From positions 751,905 to 815,904 of the forward strand of contig BCHH01000004.1 in the NCBI GenBank assembly GCA_001599595.1: a DNA stretch of 64,000 nt, given 5' to 3'. The notes beneath the pieces were generated by a model that saw only the letters and a list, made by a program, of their open reading frames with translations, made no database searches and was not told the DNA's origin. Shown one piece after another: positions 12,535 through 25,386 of this stretch. A program made the position numbers and the translations under genes. The stretch is from Beverwykella pulmonaria (taxonomy: Eukaryota; Ascomycota; Dothideomycetes; Pleosporales; Melanommataceae). Numbering within the stretch: position 1 is the first letter of the stretch; each line of letters opens with the position of its first letter.

Positions 12535-13704
12535 GACGCGGCAATTGCCAATAGCAAGCCATTCACAGAAGGCTGGACCGTCAATCTCCCGATCTCATGC
12601 ATACCCTGTGCATCGAGAGACTGCCGCTGCAGTTTCAATCTCGAGGGAATGGAAGTGGAATGCCATGCACTCTCGGTGATACATCCAAAGAGACATGACA
12701 ACCGGGTCGAACCCCGTCTCTCACCGGAATCCGGGAAAACAGCACGAGGCAAACGATGCTACACGTCGAGTCACTGGCATTCAAACAGCGTACTAAACCG
12801 AATCATTACGCCCTCTCTGACCCCACAACTCTGACGCTAGCAGTGCCAGGACGATGTTTCTCTATCACGTCTCTTCGTCTAGGCGCTTCAGCTTTCCTTA
12901 TGAGTCGGGTATGGGAATCAAGGGTCGTTAAAAACTCTCGACACGCTCCAGCCCAACTAGGTGGCACACGGGGCGCCTTGCCCAGATCCTCCATATCCGC
13001 GCCTTGGTAGCTTATGTTTGACTGCATCATTAAGTTGCACTAGTGATTCTCAAAGAACAGGGTTACAGCTCTTGGCACGAAACTCTAAACTTACAGCTTC
13101 CCTCCCTGCATGGTATCGGCACCGTGCTATGGCCACACTCACTTGATAAGTCGGCTTGTGGCGTCTTGAGGCGGACTTGTACCCTGCTAGTGAAGTAATG
13201 TTTTGGTTTTGAAAGGCGGATCTAACCTAAATCAAGACAGCGTCGGCGGCCACAGGTATAGGACGGAGTCAGTGCCGTATATACAAGAACACTGGGGTAC
13301 TCTTCTGTTTCTTTTGTTCCCCATTGCATGACGGCTTGCATATGCATGTTGTGAGAAGCGTTGACGACCAGACCACAGGGTTTTTCTAACAGAACACAAG
13401 AGCTGTACTCGCTGTATAGACAGGATCGACGCCAAGACGAAAAAAAATCAAAGGGATCAGCACTCAGACTGCATTGGTTATTGGACGACATCATTATCGT
13501 CTCCTTGGAAGGGTATGTGTTTCAATCGATCCAGCCTCTAACCAGGCTTTTGGGCTATCAGTGGCTTACCAGAGAAAACAGGTCGAAGTTTTCGGAGCGC
13601 CCAAATTCGGGTAACTCTACTGAAAAATTGCATTCGGAGGGCGTCGGAAATACTGCCGCAACCTTCTTGCGCATATCGGATTCCATCCCCTTGATTTCAA
13701 TGAA
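12535..13704. other. Intergenic, no supported gene
   Basis: Separates the unknown gene from the MHYT gene. Only short frames without recognisable motifs on either strand. Confidence 0.5.
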
Positions 13705-16338
13705 ATGGACATCACCCAAATATACCCGCTCGGAAGCGAGCCCAGTATCCATTACCTGCCACATCTGATATTTATTTCTTATATTGTCAGTCTAATCGGA
13801 GCCTTTACCACAGTTGAGCTGCTTCATCGGAGAGTGTCTGGTACCGGGTGGCGAAGTTGGTGAGTTGCCTTGCATTTCGGCACTATAAAATGAGCTGCTG
13901 ACTTGGCTGGTAGGGTGCAATTACTAGCATGTTCAATCTCTTTTGGTCTCGTGGCAATCTGGTGCATGCATTTCGTTGGCAATCGCGCCATCGTTCTCGG
14001 CGACGGAGAAGAAGCAATCCAACTCTACTACGATTCGACCTTCACAGCAGTATCCGCTATCCTGCCAATTGTTGTTATCTTTCTCGGTTTCTCGGTGGCC
14101 GACCGATTCTACAGAGGAGGTAGAGGCTCATCGACTCGGCATGCTGCCCTCTTTATCTGCGGAGTACTATCTGGAGCCTCCGTTACCGAAATGCATTATC
14201 TCGGGAATCAAGGGACGATAAACTATTCACTCGAACCAAGCTGGAAATTCATCGTCGGGGCCGCATTGATCGCTGTGGGGGCCTGTGCGGTTTCGTTCAG
14301 TCTCTTCTTCCACTGGAGTGCACACTGGATGAATGCTCTATGGAGACGTTTCATTGTTGCCTGCGTCCTTGCCATCGCTGTTAGCGGTATGCACTGGACA
14401 GCCGCTGCTGGTACGTCCTACCAGTTGAAAGGTTATCATAAAGGACCTTCTCGGGCGAGAAACGTCAACTTCATCATCGCTGTTTGCTTGGTACGCACCG
14501 AATGCTCTAACTACGCCGTGGTTATCGTGCACATGCTAACAAGGATAGTGCCTGGGTGCCTGCAGCGTTTGCTTTGCATTGGGATTCCTCAAGCAACGCC
14601 ACCAACGGAGGCTCAGAGACAGAGCACAACAAGTCGTCCTCGCAGTAGCCACTTTCGACGGTGAAGGGCGTATTCTTGTCACCCAAGCAGGGTTGCTGCC
14701 ATGCCAGACAATAACGAGGCAATTCAACCAAAAGGTAAGACAAATGAACACAACAACGATGAAGCTTGAAATTGACATCTGTAGACTTTTGACGAGGAGT
14801 TCAGCACCTCACACCCAGTCTTTCAATGGATCTTTCGTGTATCTCGCCATTGGGGAGGCATCATTGATCTAATCCCGGCAATGCGGGAGCACCTTCTTGC
14901 CACGGGGAACATGCAAACCTATCCAGTCATTAGAACTTCAAGTCGGTCCGGATCAACGCCGGGACCCGAAGATATTTCGACCGGCTACTCTTCAACTTTC
15001 AGGCAATTATTCTGTGTGGCAGCACATGATATAGCTAGATCGATGGGCACAAGGCTGCAAGATGTTGGATCCTTGTATGAAGATGTCCTCACCACCGGAA
15101 CCCTATTGACCAAAACGCTTTGGAGGGATACCCACGGAACTAGGACCATCGCCGCGGATGTTACCACTTCACCGGAAGATATCGAATCCGGAATCGCAAA
15201 CCCAATCTTATTTGGAAAAGGCCAACTTTTGGTCCTCACTAGAAAAGTAGGGACAGAAGAATCCAATCGTCTACAAAACGCTGGATATCGATTTGCGCAC
15301 TTGGACCAAGTCAGCGATCCCCTTGCTCGCAGCATGCAGGTTTCACGGGATGACCTTTTCCGCATGGTCGGGCGTCTGCAAACGTTCTGCGACAGAGAAA
15401 CATGGGTTCCAAAACAGGGAACCTACTTGGCCTCCTTCCTCCTTCAACCTTCACCTGTCATGAAAGGACTGGACGTCATCGTCCCCAAGAATTCTCCCAA
15501 CCAGTTACCTATGGTGAAGCTCAGTTCACATGAGCTGGACCACAAACAATTGAAGGACCTATCACTCTTCAATGGGCTGACCCTAGATGATTGTTTGATA
15601 CGCATCGATCAGATGCTTGCCTCATCAACCGAAGATGACGTATGGGTGGAGAAAATCCGTGACAGGATTCACGAGCTCTTGAGGACGGTGAATGAACCCG
15701 CTCTACGCCGAGCCACCTTCTCTTGCCAACAATTTGACATCGGCCATGGCGTTAATAGACAGAATGAAACGAGTACGGCAACTGTCTTCGCGTTCTGCGG
15801 TATAAAAGAGGTATACAATCAGTCACTCCAGAGCAAGGATATGCGATACGTACCTTTGTCCTTCTTCCAGTGTTGTCAAAGGACTTATCCCGGATGTCCA
15901 GACCATGCAATCTTTGCACGAAAAAATCACAGAGAATTCAGTACGCTCTTCTCTTCGCTAGAGCCAGATTTGCCTACGTCATCAACTCGTTCTGGGAGGA
16001 AACGGCCAAATCTATGGGCCTTCATGAAACCCACTTCTGCATCTGAGATCAGCCTCAACCCGGACTCCAGTTCCGAGAGGGGCCTTGTGAAGGTCAGGGA
16101 CTGTGTATCTACAGACTCCACCAATAACGTCTACCCACCCGTTAATAACGTCGTCAATCCCTTTGGCATTATGGTCAGCCAAGAAATTACCATCGAAGAC
16201 AGTAAGGGTGTCTACCAGTTGGAGATGGGCGACTTGGGCGTCCGGTCTGAAGCTGGTGTAGCAGATCAGGAGCAGCAGACAATGGCTGATAGGCTGATGT
16301 CTCTTACAAATTCCATCCACGGCCGTCCGTGGCCATAA
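13705..16338 (+). CDS. MHYT-domain integral membrane signalling protein
   Basis: Four exons (13705-13859, 13914-14490, 14549-14734, 14785-16338) join in phase to 823 aa. The N-terminal half has about seven hydrophobic helices. Three carry the MHYT signature at their ends: CMHFVGN (about 69-75), EMHYLGN (about 144-150) and GMHWTAA (about 210-216). MHYT domains were proposed to hold copper and to sense O2, CO or NO. In bacteria they are usually fused to GGDEF/EAL or kinase modules. Here the roughly 550-residue C-terminal part is soluble and lacks any GGDEF, EAL, HAMP or kinase motif I can see. It starts LKQRHQRRLRDRAQQ and ends with a disordered Ser-rich tail. This architecture matches uncharacterised fungal MHYT proteins. 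Membrane topology is secure; ligand and output are unknown. Confidence 0.85.
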
Positions 16339-16955
16339 TTTTTTCTTAGCCTATATATTTTGGGCGTGTCTGCAGACCTGGTAGTCTACTCTTCCTCTTT
16401 TGATACCCACAGGCAGCGCCCTTATTTCTTTCACCCCATATTTAGAGGCCTGCAGGGAGGTTTCAAGCCTAAACTGCATAGAGAGCAATGATGGGACCGG
16501 ATAGGACGACTTTTGCAATTTCGAGCACCGGCGCATTGGGGGGTTGGCATTTACACAAAGATGGGAGGACTAATCAGCTAGTACACACCATAATAGGTAA
16601 TACGGGCTGTATATGAGATATGTAATTACAAGAAATAAGATTAAGATATCATTTTCTACAATCCATCTAACTTGTGTCGCATCCCACGGATGCCCTCGAA
16701 CGTGGTGGGGGGCTTGGCAAGACATCAACCCAGCTTTCACCTTTTGCCCCACGTGCGCCAAATTATTCACAACCTTGGAGTCCCACCCCTCCCAAATCTC
16801 AGAATCCCCCCTGTTCACCAGAACATTTCTTGCGACGTGATCTTGGTCGCCTCATCCTCTCCACCTAGTCTCCCACATCCTCTCGCTACGAGTACGGTCA
16901 AGCATCGATCACATTACCAATTGCGCGCTCATCGAGCAGGCTGGCGCTGAAGAAA
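16339..16955. other. Intergenic; CIA1 promoter
   Basis: Between the MHYT stop and the CIA1 start. A pyrimidine-rich stretch precedes the CIA1 ATG; no other feature is evident. Confidence 0.5.
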
Positions 16956-18260
16956 ATGCCTCCCCCACAAGAAACACTCCCATACACGCTCCAGCCGCTT
17001 GCGACGCTTTCTCCGCCCTCCAATTCACGAACCTGGCAGTCGACAACCCATCCAAGCCTCCCTCTCGTCGCGACCGCCTGCTCCGACCGTACCGTTCGCG
17101 TCTACAGCCTCACGTCTTTCACGCTTCTGCACAGCATTACTGGTGGTCACAAACGGAGCGTGCGATCCGTAAGCTGGAAACCAGGTGTCAAGGGCCAGAG
17201 CGTTCTTGCCACGGGAAGCTTCGATGCTAGTGCGGGGATTTGGCGGCGGGACGAGAAAGGGCGAGAGGAGGATTACACACGGCGGAGAATAGCCGGAGAT
17301 GGAGAGGAGGGTGAGGAGGAGGAAGACGATGATTATCAATTCTCTTGCATACTGGATGGTCACGAGTCGGAGATCAAGTGTTTGTCTTGGTCCCCTTCGG
17401 GGCAGTACTTGGCGACGTGTTCGCGGGACAAGTCGGTCTGGATATGGGAGGAACTGGAGGACGATAACTTCGAGACAATTGCGGTACTGCAGGAACACGA
17501 TGGCGATGTCAAGTGCGTTGCATGGCACCCCGAGGAGGACCTTCTGGCAAGTGCAAGCTACGATGATACCGTGCGGCTTTACAGAGAGGATGCGGACGAT
17601 TGGGTGCAGGTCGCGCAGCTGAATGCACACAAGATGACGGTCTGGTGGGTCGAGTTCGAGGGGGGTGGGATGTCAAGGAAAGACTTCCGCGGACCACGGG
17701 ACAGCCTTACCGAAGAGCAAACGCGGCACATAGAGCTGCTGGAACGGTCAGGCCCGAGGCTTGCGACTTGCTCGGATGATTGTACGGTACGGATATGGCG
17801 CCGCGAGCCCAAGGAAGGCGCGGAAAGGGCTTCTGCGAATACCGGGGTACCGAGCATCATCCGCTCTATGGCTATGGACGAGGACTGGGTCGAGGAAGCT
17901 ATGCTACCCAAACGGCACGAACGGGCTATCTACTCTGTGTCTTGGAGCCACAAGACTGGATTGATCGCGAGTGCGGGCAGTGACGGCAAGATCCTCATAT
18001 ATAAGGAACGGTGGAAGCGCCCAACCCCGAACGGAGTCAGCGCTGATGAGGACACCCCCCAAAGCTCTCCATTGACCGAGTGGGTGGTGGTTGCGGAGCT
18101 GTTCTCGGCGCACGATGTCTTCGAGATCAACCATGTGTGTTGGGCCGCGAGAAGCGACAAGGGGCGACGGAGTGAAGAGGAAGAAGTCGTTTTGAGTACG
18201 GGCGATGATGGAGAGGTGAGGGTCTGGGTGCTGGATGAGCAGAGCAAACCGGAGACGTGA
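16956..18260 (+). CDS. CIA1: Cytosolic iron-sulfur assembly WD40 protein Cia1/Ciao1
   Basis: WD40 scaffold of the CIA targeting complex (with Cia2 and Met18/MMS19), which hands Fe-S clusters to cytosolic and nuclear apoproteins. An intronless frame of 434 aa. Seven WD-type blades can be followed: TACSDRTVRVYS, GSFDASAGIWRR, CSRDKSVWIWEE, ASYDDTVRLYRE, CSDDCTVRIWRR, AGSDGKILIYKE and GDDGEVRVWVL. The CSRDKSVWIWE blade and the QEHDGDVKCVAWHP repeat start are characteristic of Cia1. Low-complexity acidic (EEGEEEEDDD) and loop insertions make it longer than the roughly 330-aa yeast protein, as is usual in filamentous fungi. Confidence 0.93.
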   Translation: MPPPQETLPYTLQPLATLSPPSNSRTWQSTTHPSLPLVATACSDRTVRVYSLTSFTLLHSITGGHKRSVRSVSWKPGVKGQSVLATGSFDASAGIWRRDEKGREEDYTRRRIAGDGEEGEEEEDDDYQFSCILDGHESEIKCLSWSPSGQYLATCSRDKSVWIWEELEDDNFETIAVLQEHDGDVKCVAWHPEEDLLASASYDDTVRLYREDADDWVQVAQLNAHKMTVWWVEFEGGGMSRKDFRGPRDSLTEEQTRHIELLERSGPRLATCSDDCTVRIWRREPKEGAERASANTGVPSIIRSMAMDEDWVEEAMLPKRHERAIYSVSWSHKTGLIASAGSDGKILIYKERWKRPTPNGVSADEDTPQSSPLTEWVVVAELFSAHDVFEINHVCWAARSDKGRRSEEEEVVLSTGDDGEVRVWVLDEQSKPET

Positions 18261-18902
18261 GAGGTGTAGCACGAGGCGGAAGCCATGCATACGGATCATA
18301 GCCACCATAGACTTGGGTTAGAAGGCTCAGGGCTTCGGAGAGGCTCTGGGACCTGGCATAAGAAAGTCCCCATAGAATAACAGCCTCTTTGCCTGCATGT
18401 CCAGGCACGCAGCCGTCTGCTAAATCAATGCGACGGAGCCATGCACGTGCTGCCGGGTTTGGAATTGCCTTCAACCTTCAGGAGCGGGAGCCGGGACGCT
18501 CCAGCCAGCATGTGGCGTAACGTCACCGCCAAGCACAGATCCGAATCAGGGAATGGAATTTGTGGTGTGTGATTAATTTCGCGCACATCATCATCACGAC
18601 ATTCTCCTACCTCTCCTATTCTCTTCCTCGGTCGCACGCTTTGTTTCGAACCTTGAGACTGTCCAGTCCATCCGCGACTCCATCTCGGCGCGCCTCACGT
18701 CATCGCGCCCCGTGAATTGCACGCAAATCGCGTTTCCTTCCACTTCAACACTGGGACTTTCACCAACTGCAATCCATCTGCATCGATCCATTGCTGGCAC
18801 TCACCTACCAACTACGCCACATTGCCGTACCAAAAAACTCTTCTGTCGCATTCGCTCTTGCCTGATCATATCTCCTCCCCCCCCGATAGCAGAACCCCAC
18901 GG
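18261..18902. other. Intergenic; PCT1 promoter and leader
   Basis: Tandem spacer between CIA1 and PCT1. C-rich just before the PCT1 start; nothing else is supported. Confidence 0.5.
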
Positions 18903-20239
18903 ATGCCTCCGAAGCGCAAGCGATCTACCACACTTTCCCCCGTTGAAAGCTCCGCAATGGACAACCCGCAGCCCTCGTCTCGCGACGCTTCCGGCGAAGA
19001 TGCCGAAGACCTCGTACTGCAACAGGTCACATCGAAGAAGGAGCGACAGGCCGAATCCCACGTCCCTTCGAAGCGCCCACGACCGAACAAGAATAGCAAT
19101 GGTGCAGGCGACGACAGCGATGCCGACACGGACGGGCCCGCAGACGGATCCAGCAGAAAGAGCCGGCGAACCGAGTCTCGCGACAGCAAGGGAGCACTCG
19201 AGGTCGGCGAGAATGGAGAGGCCGGGACCATGCGAATGCCAGATCCTCCAAAGGCGGGCTTGGTCGACCCGGTCGGCTACAAGACGAACCCGCCACCAAC
19301 GGACAGGCCCGTGAGGATATATGCCGATGGGGTTTTCGACCTGTTCCATTTGGGCCACATGCGCGCGCTCCAGCAGGCCAAAACCGCCTTCCCGAGTGTC
19401 CACCTGATCGTGGGTGTGACGGGAGACAAGGAAACGCACAGGAGAAAGGGCCTCACGGTTCTGTCTGCCAAAGAGCGCGCCGAGAGCGTGAGACATTGCA
19501 AGTGGGTAGACGAGGTTGTAGAAGACTGTCCTTGGATCATCACGGACGCGCCTGGATTTCTCGAAAAACACCAAATCGACTACGTGGCTCACGATGACAT
19601 TCCGTATGGCGCGGATGAGGGAGACGACATTTATGCTCCGATAAAAGAGAAAGGGATGTTCCTCGTAACGCAGCGAACCGAGGGTCTGAGCACAACAGGC
19701 ATTATCACAAAGTCAGGATTCCCCTTTTTCTGTTCTACCTATTCTGGTGCTCATGTTTCTACAGGATTGTTCGCGACTATGACTCGTATATTAATCGTCA
19801 ACTAAAACGCGGTGCTTCTCGCAAGGAGCTGAATGTATCGTGGTTGAAGAAGAACGAGCTCGAAATCAAGCGAAACATGGCCGAATTGCGCGACAGCATC
19901 AAGGCAAACTGGACCACCACGGGCCAGGAGCTCACCAAAGACTTCCGGCAATTCTGGCAGTCGAGTAGGCCTGCCAGCCCTTCGCGTACGCCCACTCAGG
20001 ACAAGCATGACGGTGCACTGACTCCCAATACCGCTGCTGCTGCATCGCCGGTATCACGCCTGAGCCACTTGGATATTCCACGCATAGGTGGCAACCATGA
20101 CCGAGGCTCTTCGGAATTTGCTGCTGGTTACAATCTCGGATTGATCGGTGGTGTGAGATCTTGGGTGCGTATCGCCACATCGTCTGCCAACAGTGTGCTG
20201 ACCTCGCTAGATGGCCCGGAGCCAGCGAAACTTGAATGA
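18903..20239 (+). CDS. PCT1: Choline-phosphate cytidylyltransferase
   Basis: Makes CDP-choline from CTP and phosphocholine, the rate-limiting step of the Kennedy pathway, at nuclear and ER membranes. Exons 18903-19711 and 19765-20239 give 427 aa. The disordered basic N-terminus (MPPKRKRS, later KSRRTES) could hold a nuclear localisation signal. The catalytic domain begins [16 protein letters not shown] with the HxGH nucleotidyltransferase motif at about 149-152. [12 protein letters not shown] is the RTEGISTSD-like CTP signature and [14 protein letters not shown] the conserved core. After the intron come [13 protein letters not shown] and a long helical segment corresponding to the lipid-binding domain M. 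The donor is the non-standard GTCAGG, giving TKIVRDYD where most homologues have TRIVRDYD. Confidence 0.93.
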
Positions 20240-23200
20240 CAGCAGGCCACAGAGCCCTTCAGACGAAGGAAGCTCTGATGATCTGAGCATGAAAGAGCCG
20301 ACACGCGGGCGAACGGGCAAACAATCGCATGATGACGACATTGACTGAAAGCACACCGGCCTTCCTGACAAGACATAATTGTCCTGTTGGCTATCGCGCG
20401 CTTGATCAGCTAGACTTTGATGCCTGAGGTACTGGAAATGGATAAGGCAAATGGATCCGTTTCATTTCTTTGGCTAGCTCTGCCCCCTTTGTACCCCGTC
20501 GAGTAAACTGGTGGTAAATGCGTTTGATAGCCTGATGGCTGCTAGCGAACAACGCAGGTTGCCTTCTCCGCGCCTTACATAACGACATTTGTATTTCTCT
20601 TCGTCTACAAAGAAGTCTGTTCTCGCGCGCATGGGATGGATTGCCCCTCATAATAATGTTTAGCTTGCCGTCGCTCAAGCGCTTTTCCATACTGTTGAAG
20701 TCAATTGCTACTCCTTCATCCTCCCCTTTGCTGTTGTCCGCAATCAGCAGACTTTTGTTTCCTAGTGGCTTTATCTACTTCGCCATCGGTCTGTCTTGGC
20801 TTCCTCCTTGCTACCCATTTAGCTCTTGAACTGGCGGTTTGGATATATGCATCGCGAGATCAAGCGCCGCTGACACTAGGCCCGCCGAACGATCATCATA
20901 TCAGATTTGAGCACCGTCTCATCCCATCTTTCGATACTCTCATCACAGGCTACCGTCTGCAGCTCCCACAAGGCTCCCGCAGTAACCTGCCTCTCGGCAT
21001 AGATCAACCACTACCACATCACCAGACACACTCCACCCCCTGACGTATCATAGCAGCTATGTGCACAGTAAACTTCGCTGTTGGGACTTGCGCATGTCCT
21101 CCAGCGCCCTTCGGCACATGCATTACATACTGCCGTCTAGGAAGGAAATAGGAACCCGTGCGCGCGTGTCTGCCGGGATATCGCATGCAGAGAATAGACC
21201 TCATGGGACAGCCGTGCTCCATGTGCAACGAGAGCGAACGAGCGAGTCGGAAGGTGGCAAGAAAGGTGACCATGAGGGCGCGGTGGATTACAAGTCCGAG
21301 TTACTGGTAGAGGTTGGGGAAAGGTGGTGCATGGCATGGCACGTTTATTGGCGTTGGCGTTAGAGAGTGCAACTCTTGGGTGGGTTTTGTGGGAAAATTG
21401 AGTTTCAGATTGCGAGAGAGGACGAGTCCTCCGCTCGCCTTGTTTTGCGTAGTGTAGCTATTCAGGAAGGAAGGACGTCGGGGCAGTGGAGCTTTAGCTG
21501 GTGACCAAGACCCAAAGTGGCATCGCTGGAGGTGGTTGCTGCCTGACGGGGCAGACAAGGCATAGTAGAGCGACTCAGCCGATCTGTATATAATATGTGG
21601 ACCTCCGCTTCATCCACTCCATTTGTTCGCTCACGCTCGCTCCTGCCTTTGCTCACTCGAGAAATGATAGTCTGCTCCGAACGCTACGCTGGCATGATGC
21701 TGTCGCCAGCCCTCTCGTGCCGCCTGTCACTCCCCACCTAATATCTCGTGAGTCGTCGTTCTGCGTCCGCCCCGTACGCGACTTGATACAAGCACTGCGC
21801 TGGACGAAGATCTCTCGGACAAGTCACAACCAAACGATCTGCGAGGCTGACGGAGGAGCGACATTCCCCCGGACCTGGACCTGCCGGCCAACTCGACCCG
21901 CTTCTCCCCACCATGGGCGCAGAGACCTGTCTGAGCAGCACGAGCAGAGCGGAAATGCATCTCTGATATCAGCGTCTGGGGGCCGTCATCTCACCACAGT
22001 CGTCCAGCACCAAATTCCAATCCAATTCCACGGGCTTTGCTCCTCCGGTGTCGCGCGCTGACAGCAGCGTGGGCGCATTCCCGACAACGCACATTTCTTT
22101 TCGCCAGCTCCCCTACCGGCCCGCTCGGGAATGCCCCCAACATGCTCGCCCTGTTTTGTCTTGTCCATGCAAGCAGACGAAAAAAAGTGAGGCGAACAAG
22201 CCAAATCTCGCTTGAGGCCGAATCCGCCCGTCTCGCTTCAGGTCGGCCGGCGTGCGATGCTTGCCTTGCTCGAGCCGCGACCTTCAAACGCGTGAGATGG
22301 TGCGGCCCATCAGTGGGACCGCCGCGCAGTTCTTGCACAAACGGTACGTTAAATCTCACGATAGCAGTAGAACCGGGGCGGTGTGACGGCGGGGGACGCC
22401 TGCGCGGCAGCTTCACACTTATTCATTCCCCCGGAGCTTCTCGCGAGCCCGAACGCCTTCGTGTCCGCCTGGCGAACCGCCACCTAGTCAATGTCAATAT
22501 TAAAAATGCACCCACGGCGCTCAAAGCATGAGACCAAACGCAAGGACCTCGTTCTTGAGCCCCCTTCTCGTACATACTTCTCGTCGCCTTCCTGCCTGCA
22601 TTTCATTGCACAAACCAAACACACAGGAACGAGTCAGCTCTGTTTGAATTCTGCGACTGCACCTGCAGCCCTTGGAGCGTCTTACCCTGCGGCACTGCTG
22701 CATTTAGAATAAGACTTTAGTTTTCCTCTGTCCTCCTCTGTCTTCTGTTTCGTTCTCGCTTTGCATTTCTGGCAAAGCCCTCTCATCCGAAAGCCGTCTC
22801 TGGTGCTTCGGCTTCCGCAAACATCTCCATCATTCTTTCAGCACGACTGACCACCTTGTCCCCTCCCACAATGTTAACATGGGACAAGCCCTGATCTCGC
22901 GCCCAAGACACCTCCAGAGACTTGCCATCGACGTGAGCACATGAGAAAGGTATTATACACAAGTGCCCAACCCTCATCTTGCTGTGTCGCAGTGCTTGTC
23001 TGACTCGGCCGGCTCGCTGGTTTCATGCATCCCTCCGCAACGTCAGTCAAACAGCTCGCGAACACGTTTTCAGCTTGTGCCTCTACAAACCGTCTTGTTT
23101 CTTGTATGGTTTAGTGGCTAACCTGTCGCAGCTCGCGCTTGTCGCAATCCGTGCACTTTGCAAGACCGCTCGCTTCCCACACATATCAATACCACCCACC

Positions 23201-23247
23201 GCCCACACACCTATTCGGTAAATTCCCCATCTGCCGTCCGCCAGTTC
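20240..23247. other. Intergenic, 3.0 kb, no supported gene
   Basis: Contains the PCT1 3' UTR and the upstream region of the TCP11/Sok1 gene. Frames up to about 160 codons exist around 21.6-22.5 kb on both strands, but they overlap each other, are Arg/Ser/Pro-rich as expected from GC-rich noncoding DNA, and show no motif. It may hold a long spliced 5' leader. Confidence 0.5.
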
Positions 23248-25386
23248 ATGAAGGCTCGCCGCTCGCTGCAGGACAACTGCGACAGCTTCCGCCGGCAAGA
23301 CAACATGGGCGCGCAGACGCCCAAAGCTGCCGGTAGCAATGCTACTCCCTTCGGGTCTGCTGACCCCACCTTTCGTTCGTTGCCTGCAACTTCATCGGAC
23401 GTGGAGGCAACGCCCGTTGGCATAGATGCCGCAGGGTCAACGTGGCACAGAGGCCCTAAATGTCAAGATGGACCATTACACGGGGAAAACCACTGCATAG
23501 ACAGAGAAAGAGGCTCGCCGAGGAGGACCTTTATCATCACAGATAATGACTCTCTTTCGCGGAGAAGATCATCAAGCACACATTCAGGTCACATCCCTGA
23601 GCAGCTCGCCGAGTTAATCATGGACATGATACCAGGTCCTGAAGGAGAAGAGTTGGGAGATGCTTTCTGGTGTGCTGCAGACCTACCTCCCATAACAAAA
23701 CAGTCTCTGAGCGAACTGGACATTCATAACATTATCAACAACATCAAACTACGGCACGATGTCAACTTCGACCGTGACCTAAGTTTTCGACCGAATTTGG
23801 ACGGTGCTAAGGGACAGGAGAAACTCAAGGCATCAAGGAAGTACTGGAAAGCGTTGGTTGCCGAGCTGGAACTCTACTGTCGCTTATTCCAGGGAAGCCC
23901 ACCGCTGTGGAACTCGGCAAAGGCGAACCAGTCAGAAATAATTCAGCATGCGCAGAGGCGAATACCGAAGATGTTCGAAACGATTAAAGAGGTAGTGAAG
24001 AGTCTGGTGCCGGATCGGGATCATGCCAGGGTTGACGAGCATTTGGATGTGTCGATGCTGATGCAGGAGATTGAAAGGGGGGTTTGCGATTTGGTGCGAC
24101 TAACTGACTGGATGGCACATCTTCTGAAAGAGCACTGTGCACCTATGCGAGACGAATTCGTTGACAAGATGGTGATGTCTATAAGGGATGGTGTAACCGG
24201 GAATAGCTCAGAAGACATCGTAAAGGGGCTGCGCGAATTGCTTGGAATTCTGGAAGCCATGAAACTCGTAAGTTGCTTTCCCGGTTGCACATGACAAAAA
24301 CTAACCCATGTAAAGGACGTCGCAAATCATCAGATCAGGAATCTAAAGACGCTGCTGATAGAAGAAATGGTCAACTTCGAGCGGCATTACCATTTAGATA
24401 GAATTGTTAAGGGGCGCGCACGCATCGACATTGATGCTGCGCAGAAGTGGTACTCTTTGGCACTGGAAAACTTCCGACAGCAATGTACACCGCAAAAGGA
24501 TATACACCGCTTCCAACTCGAAATGTTCGTTCGAGCTGTGGTCTCCATGCTGTTCTCGGCCAATCCTCACTGCGAGTTTCCGGAAACCTTCTACCTCGAC
24601 CAGGATCGGCTACGCGTCATAAAGTCAGAAGCCGATGATCTGATCCTATTCGAAGTGTGCTTCGACATGTTTGGACTGTTACTGAAAGAATTTGGGTTCA
24701 ATGGACCAGTGTCAAACGCCACAAGATATCAGCTCCGCACCGCGCTATCTGCAATCGTTGGCGAGGGAGTCAGCCAGGGCTTTCAACAGTGGATGATGAA
24801 CTCGGAGCACATCTCTCTAGAATTAGTGCGGCAGGCGCTGGCCTTGGCTGGTTGCCCACCAGTCTATAGTCTCGACGTTCTCCAGAACGCGAACCAGCAC
24901 CTCTGCGCTCTCTTCCACGCCACATTTGCCAACCACGCGTCCAACCTAGAAGCATCGATACTCCCACAAATCCTAGCGCTGGTAGACCGACACATCCACT
25001 CCTCGCCCATGGACCTTTTCAACAGCCTCGTCACTCTACCCAGCCCTCCACCTCCACTTCACGCTCCACATATATCTCACACCCTGTACCACAATGCTCC
25101 CGATACGTTTTCCCCCCATCCCGAACAGTTCGCCGACCTATCGAGCCGTATCACGCACATCATCCTTCTCCACTGGCGGATCTGGGGCCCGATTACCTAC
25201 ATCCGATATGACGAAAACCCGATCCCTCCATCAGAAGAAAGACTCAATGCAACAACTTCCTCCCCAATACCACAGACTCGACCATCACCTTCACTTGACG
25301 CAGAGGCACCCGTCTTGCTGAAGACAGGCGAGCTGCCGGATTCAAGCCAAGAGACGCAGTTCACACACGAGACGTCCTTGCCTTGA
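23248..25386 (+). CDS. SOK1: T-complex 11 (TCP11/Sok1) family protein
   Basis: Member of the TCP11 family; yeast Sok1 is a high-copy suppressor of PKA loss, so a link to cAMP signalling is an inference. Exons 23248-24267 and 24316-25386, joined in phase 0 across a 48-nt intron, give 696 aa. The first 110 residues are Ser-rich and disordered. The TCP11 domain is all-helical; recognisable segments are HDVNFDRDLSFRPN, RKYWKALVAELELY, NFERHYHLDRI and FLYT-like LFEVCFDMFGLL. The C-terminal 130 residues are Pro/Ser/Thr-rich. The start used is the first ATG of the frame; a second Met about 20 codons downstream (MGAQTPKAAG) is also possible. Confidence 0.85.

Noticed and set aside
12690..12715. tRNA B-box-like GGGTCGAACCCC
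   Set aside because: No matching A box, anticodon stem or acceptor stem around it. I found no convincing tRNA in the window.
21597..22531. Overlapping 154- and 164-aa plus-strand frames
   Set aside because: GC-rich, Arg/Ser/Pro-biased, overlap each other and antisense frames; no homology recognised.
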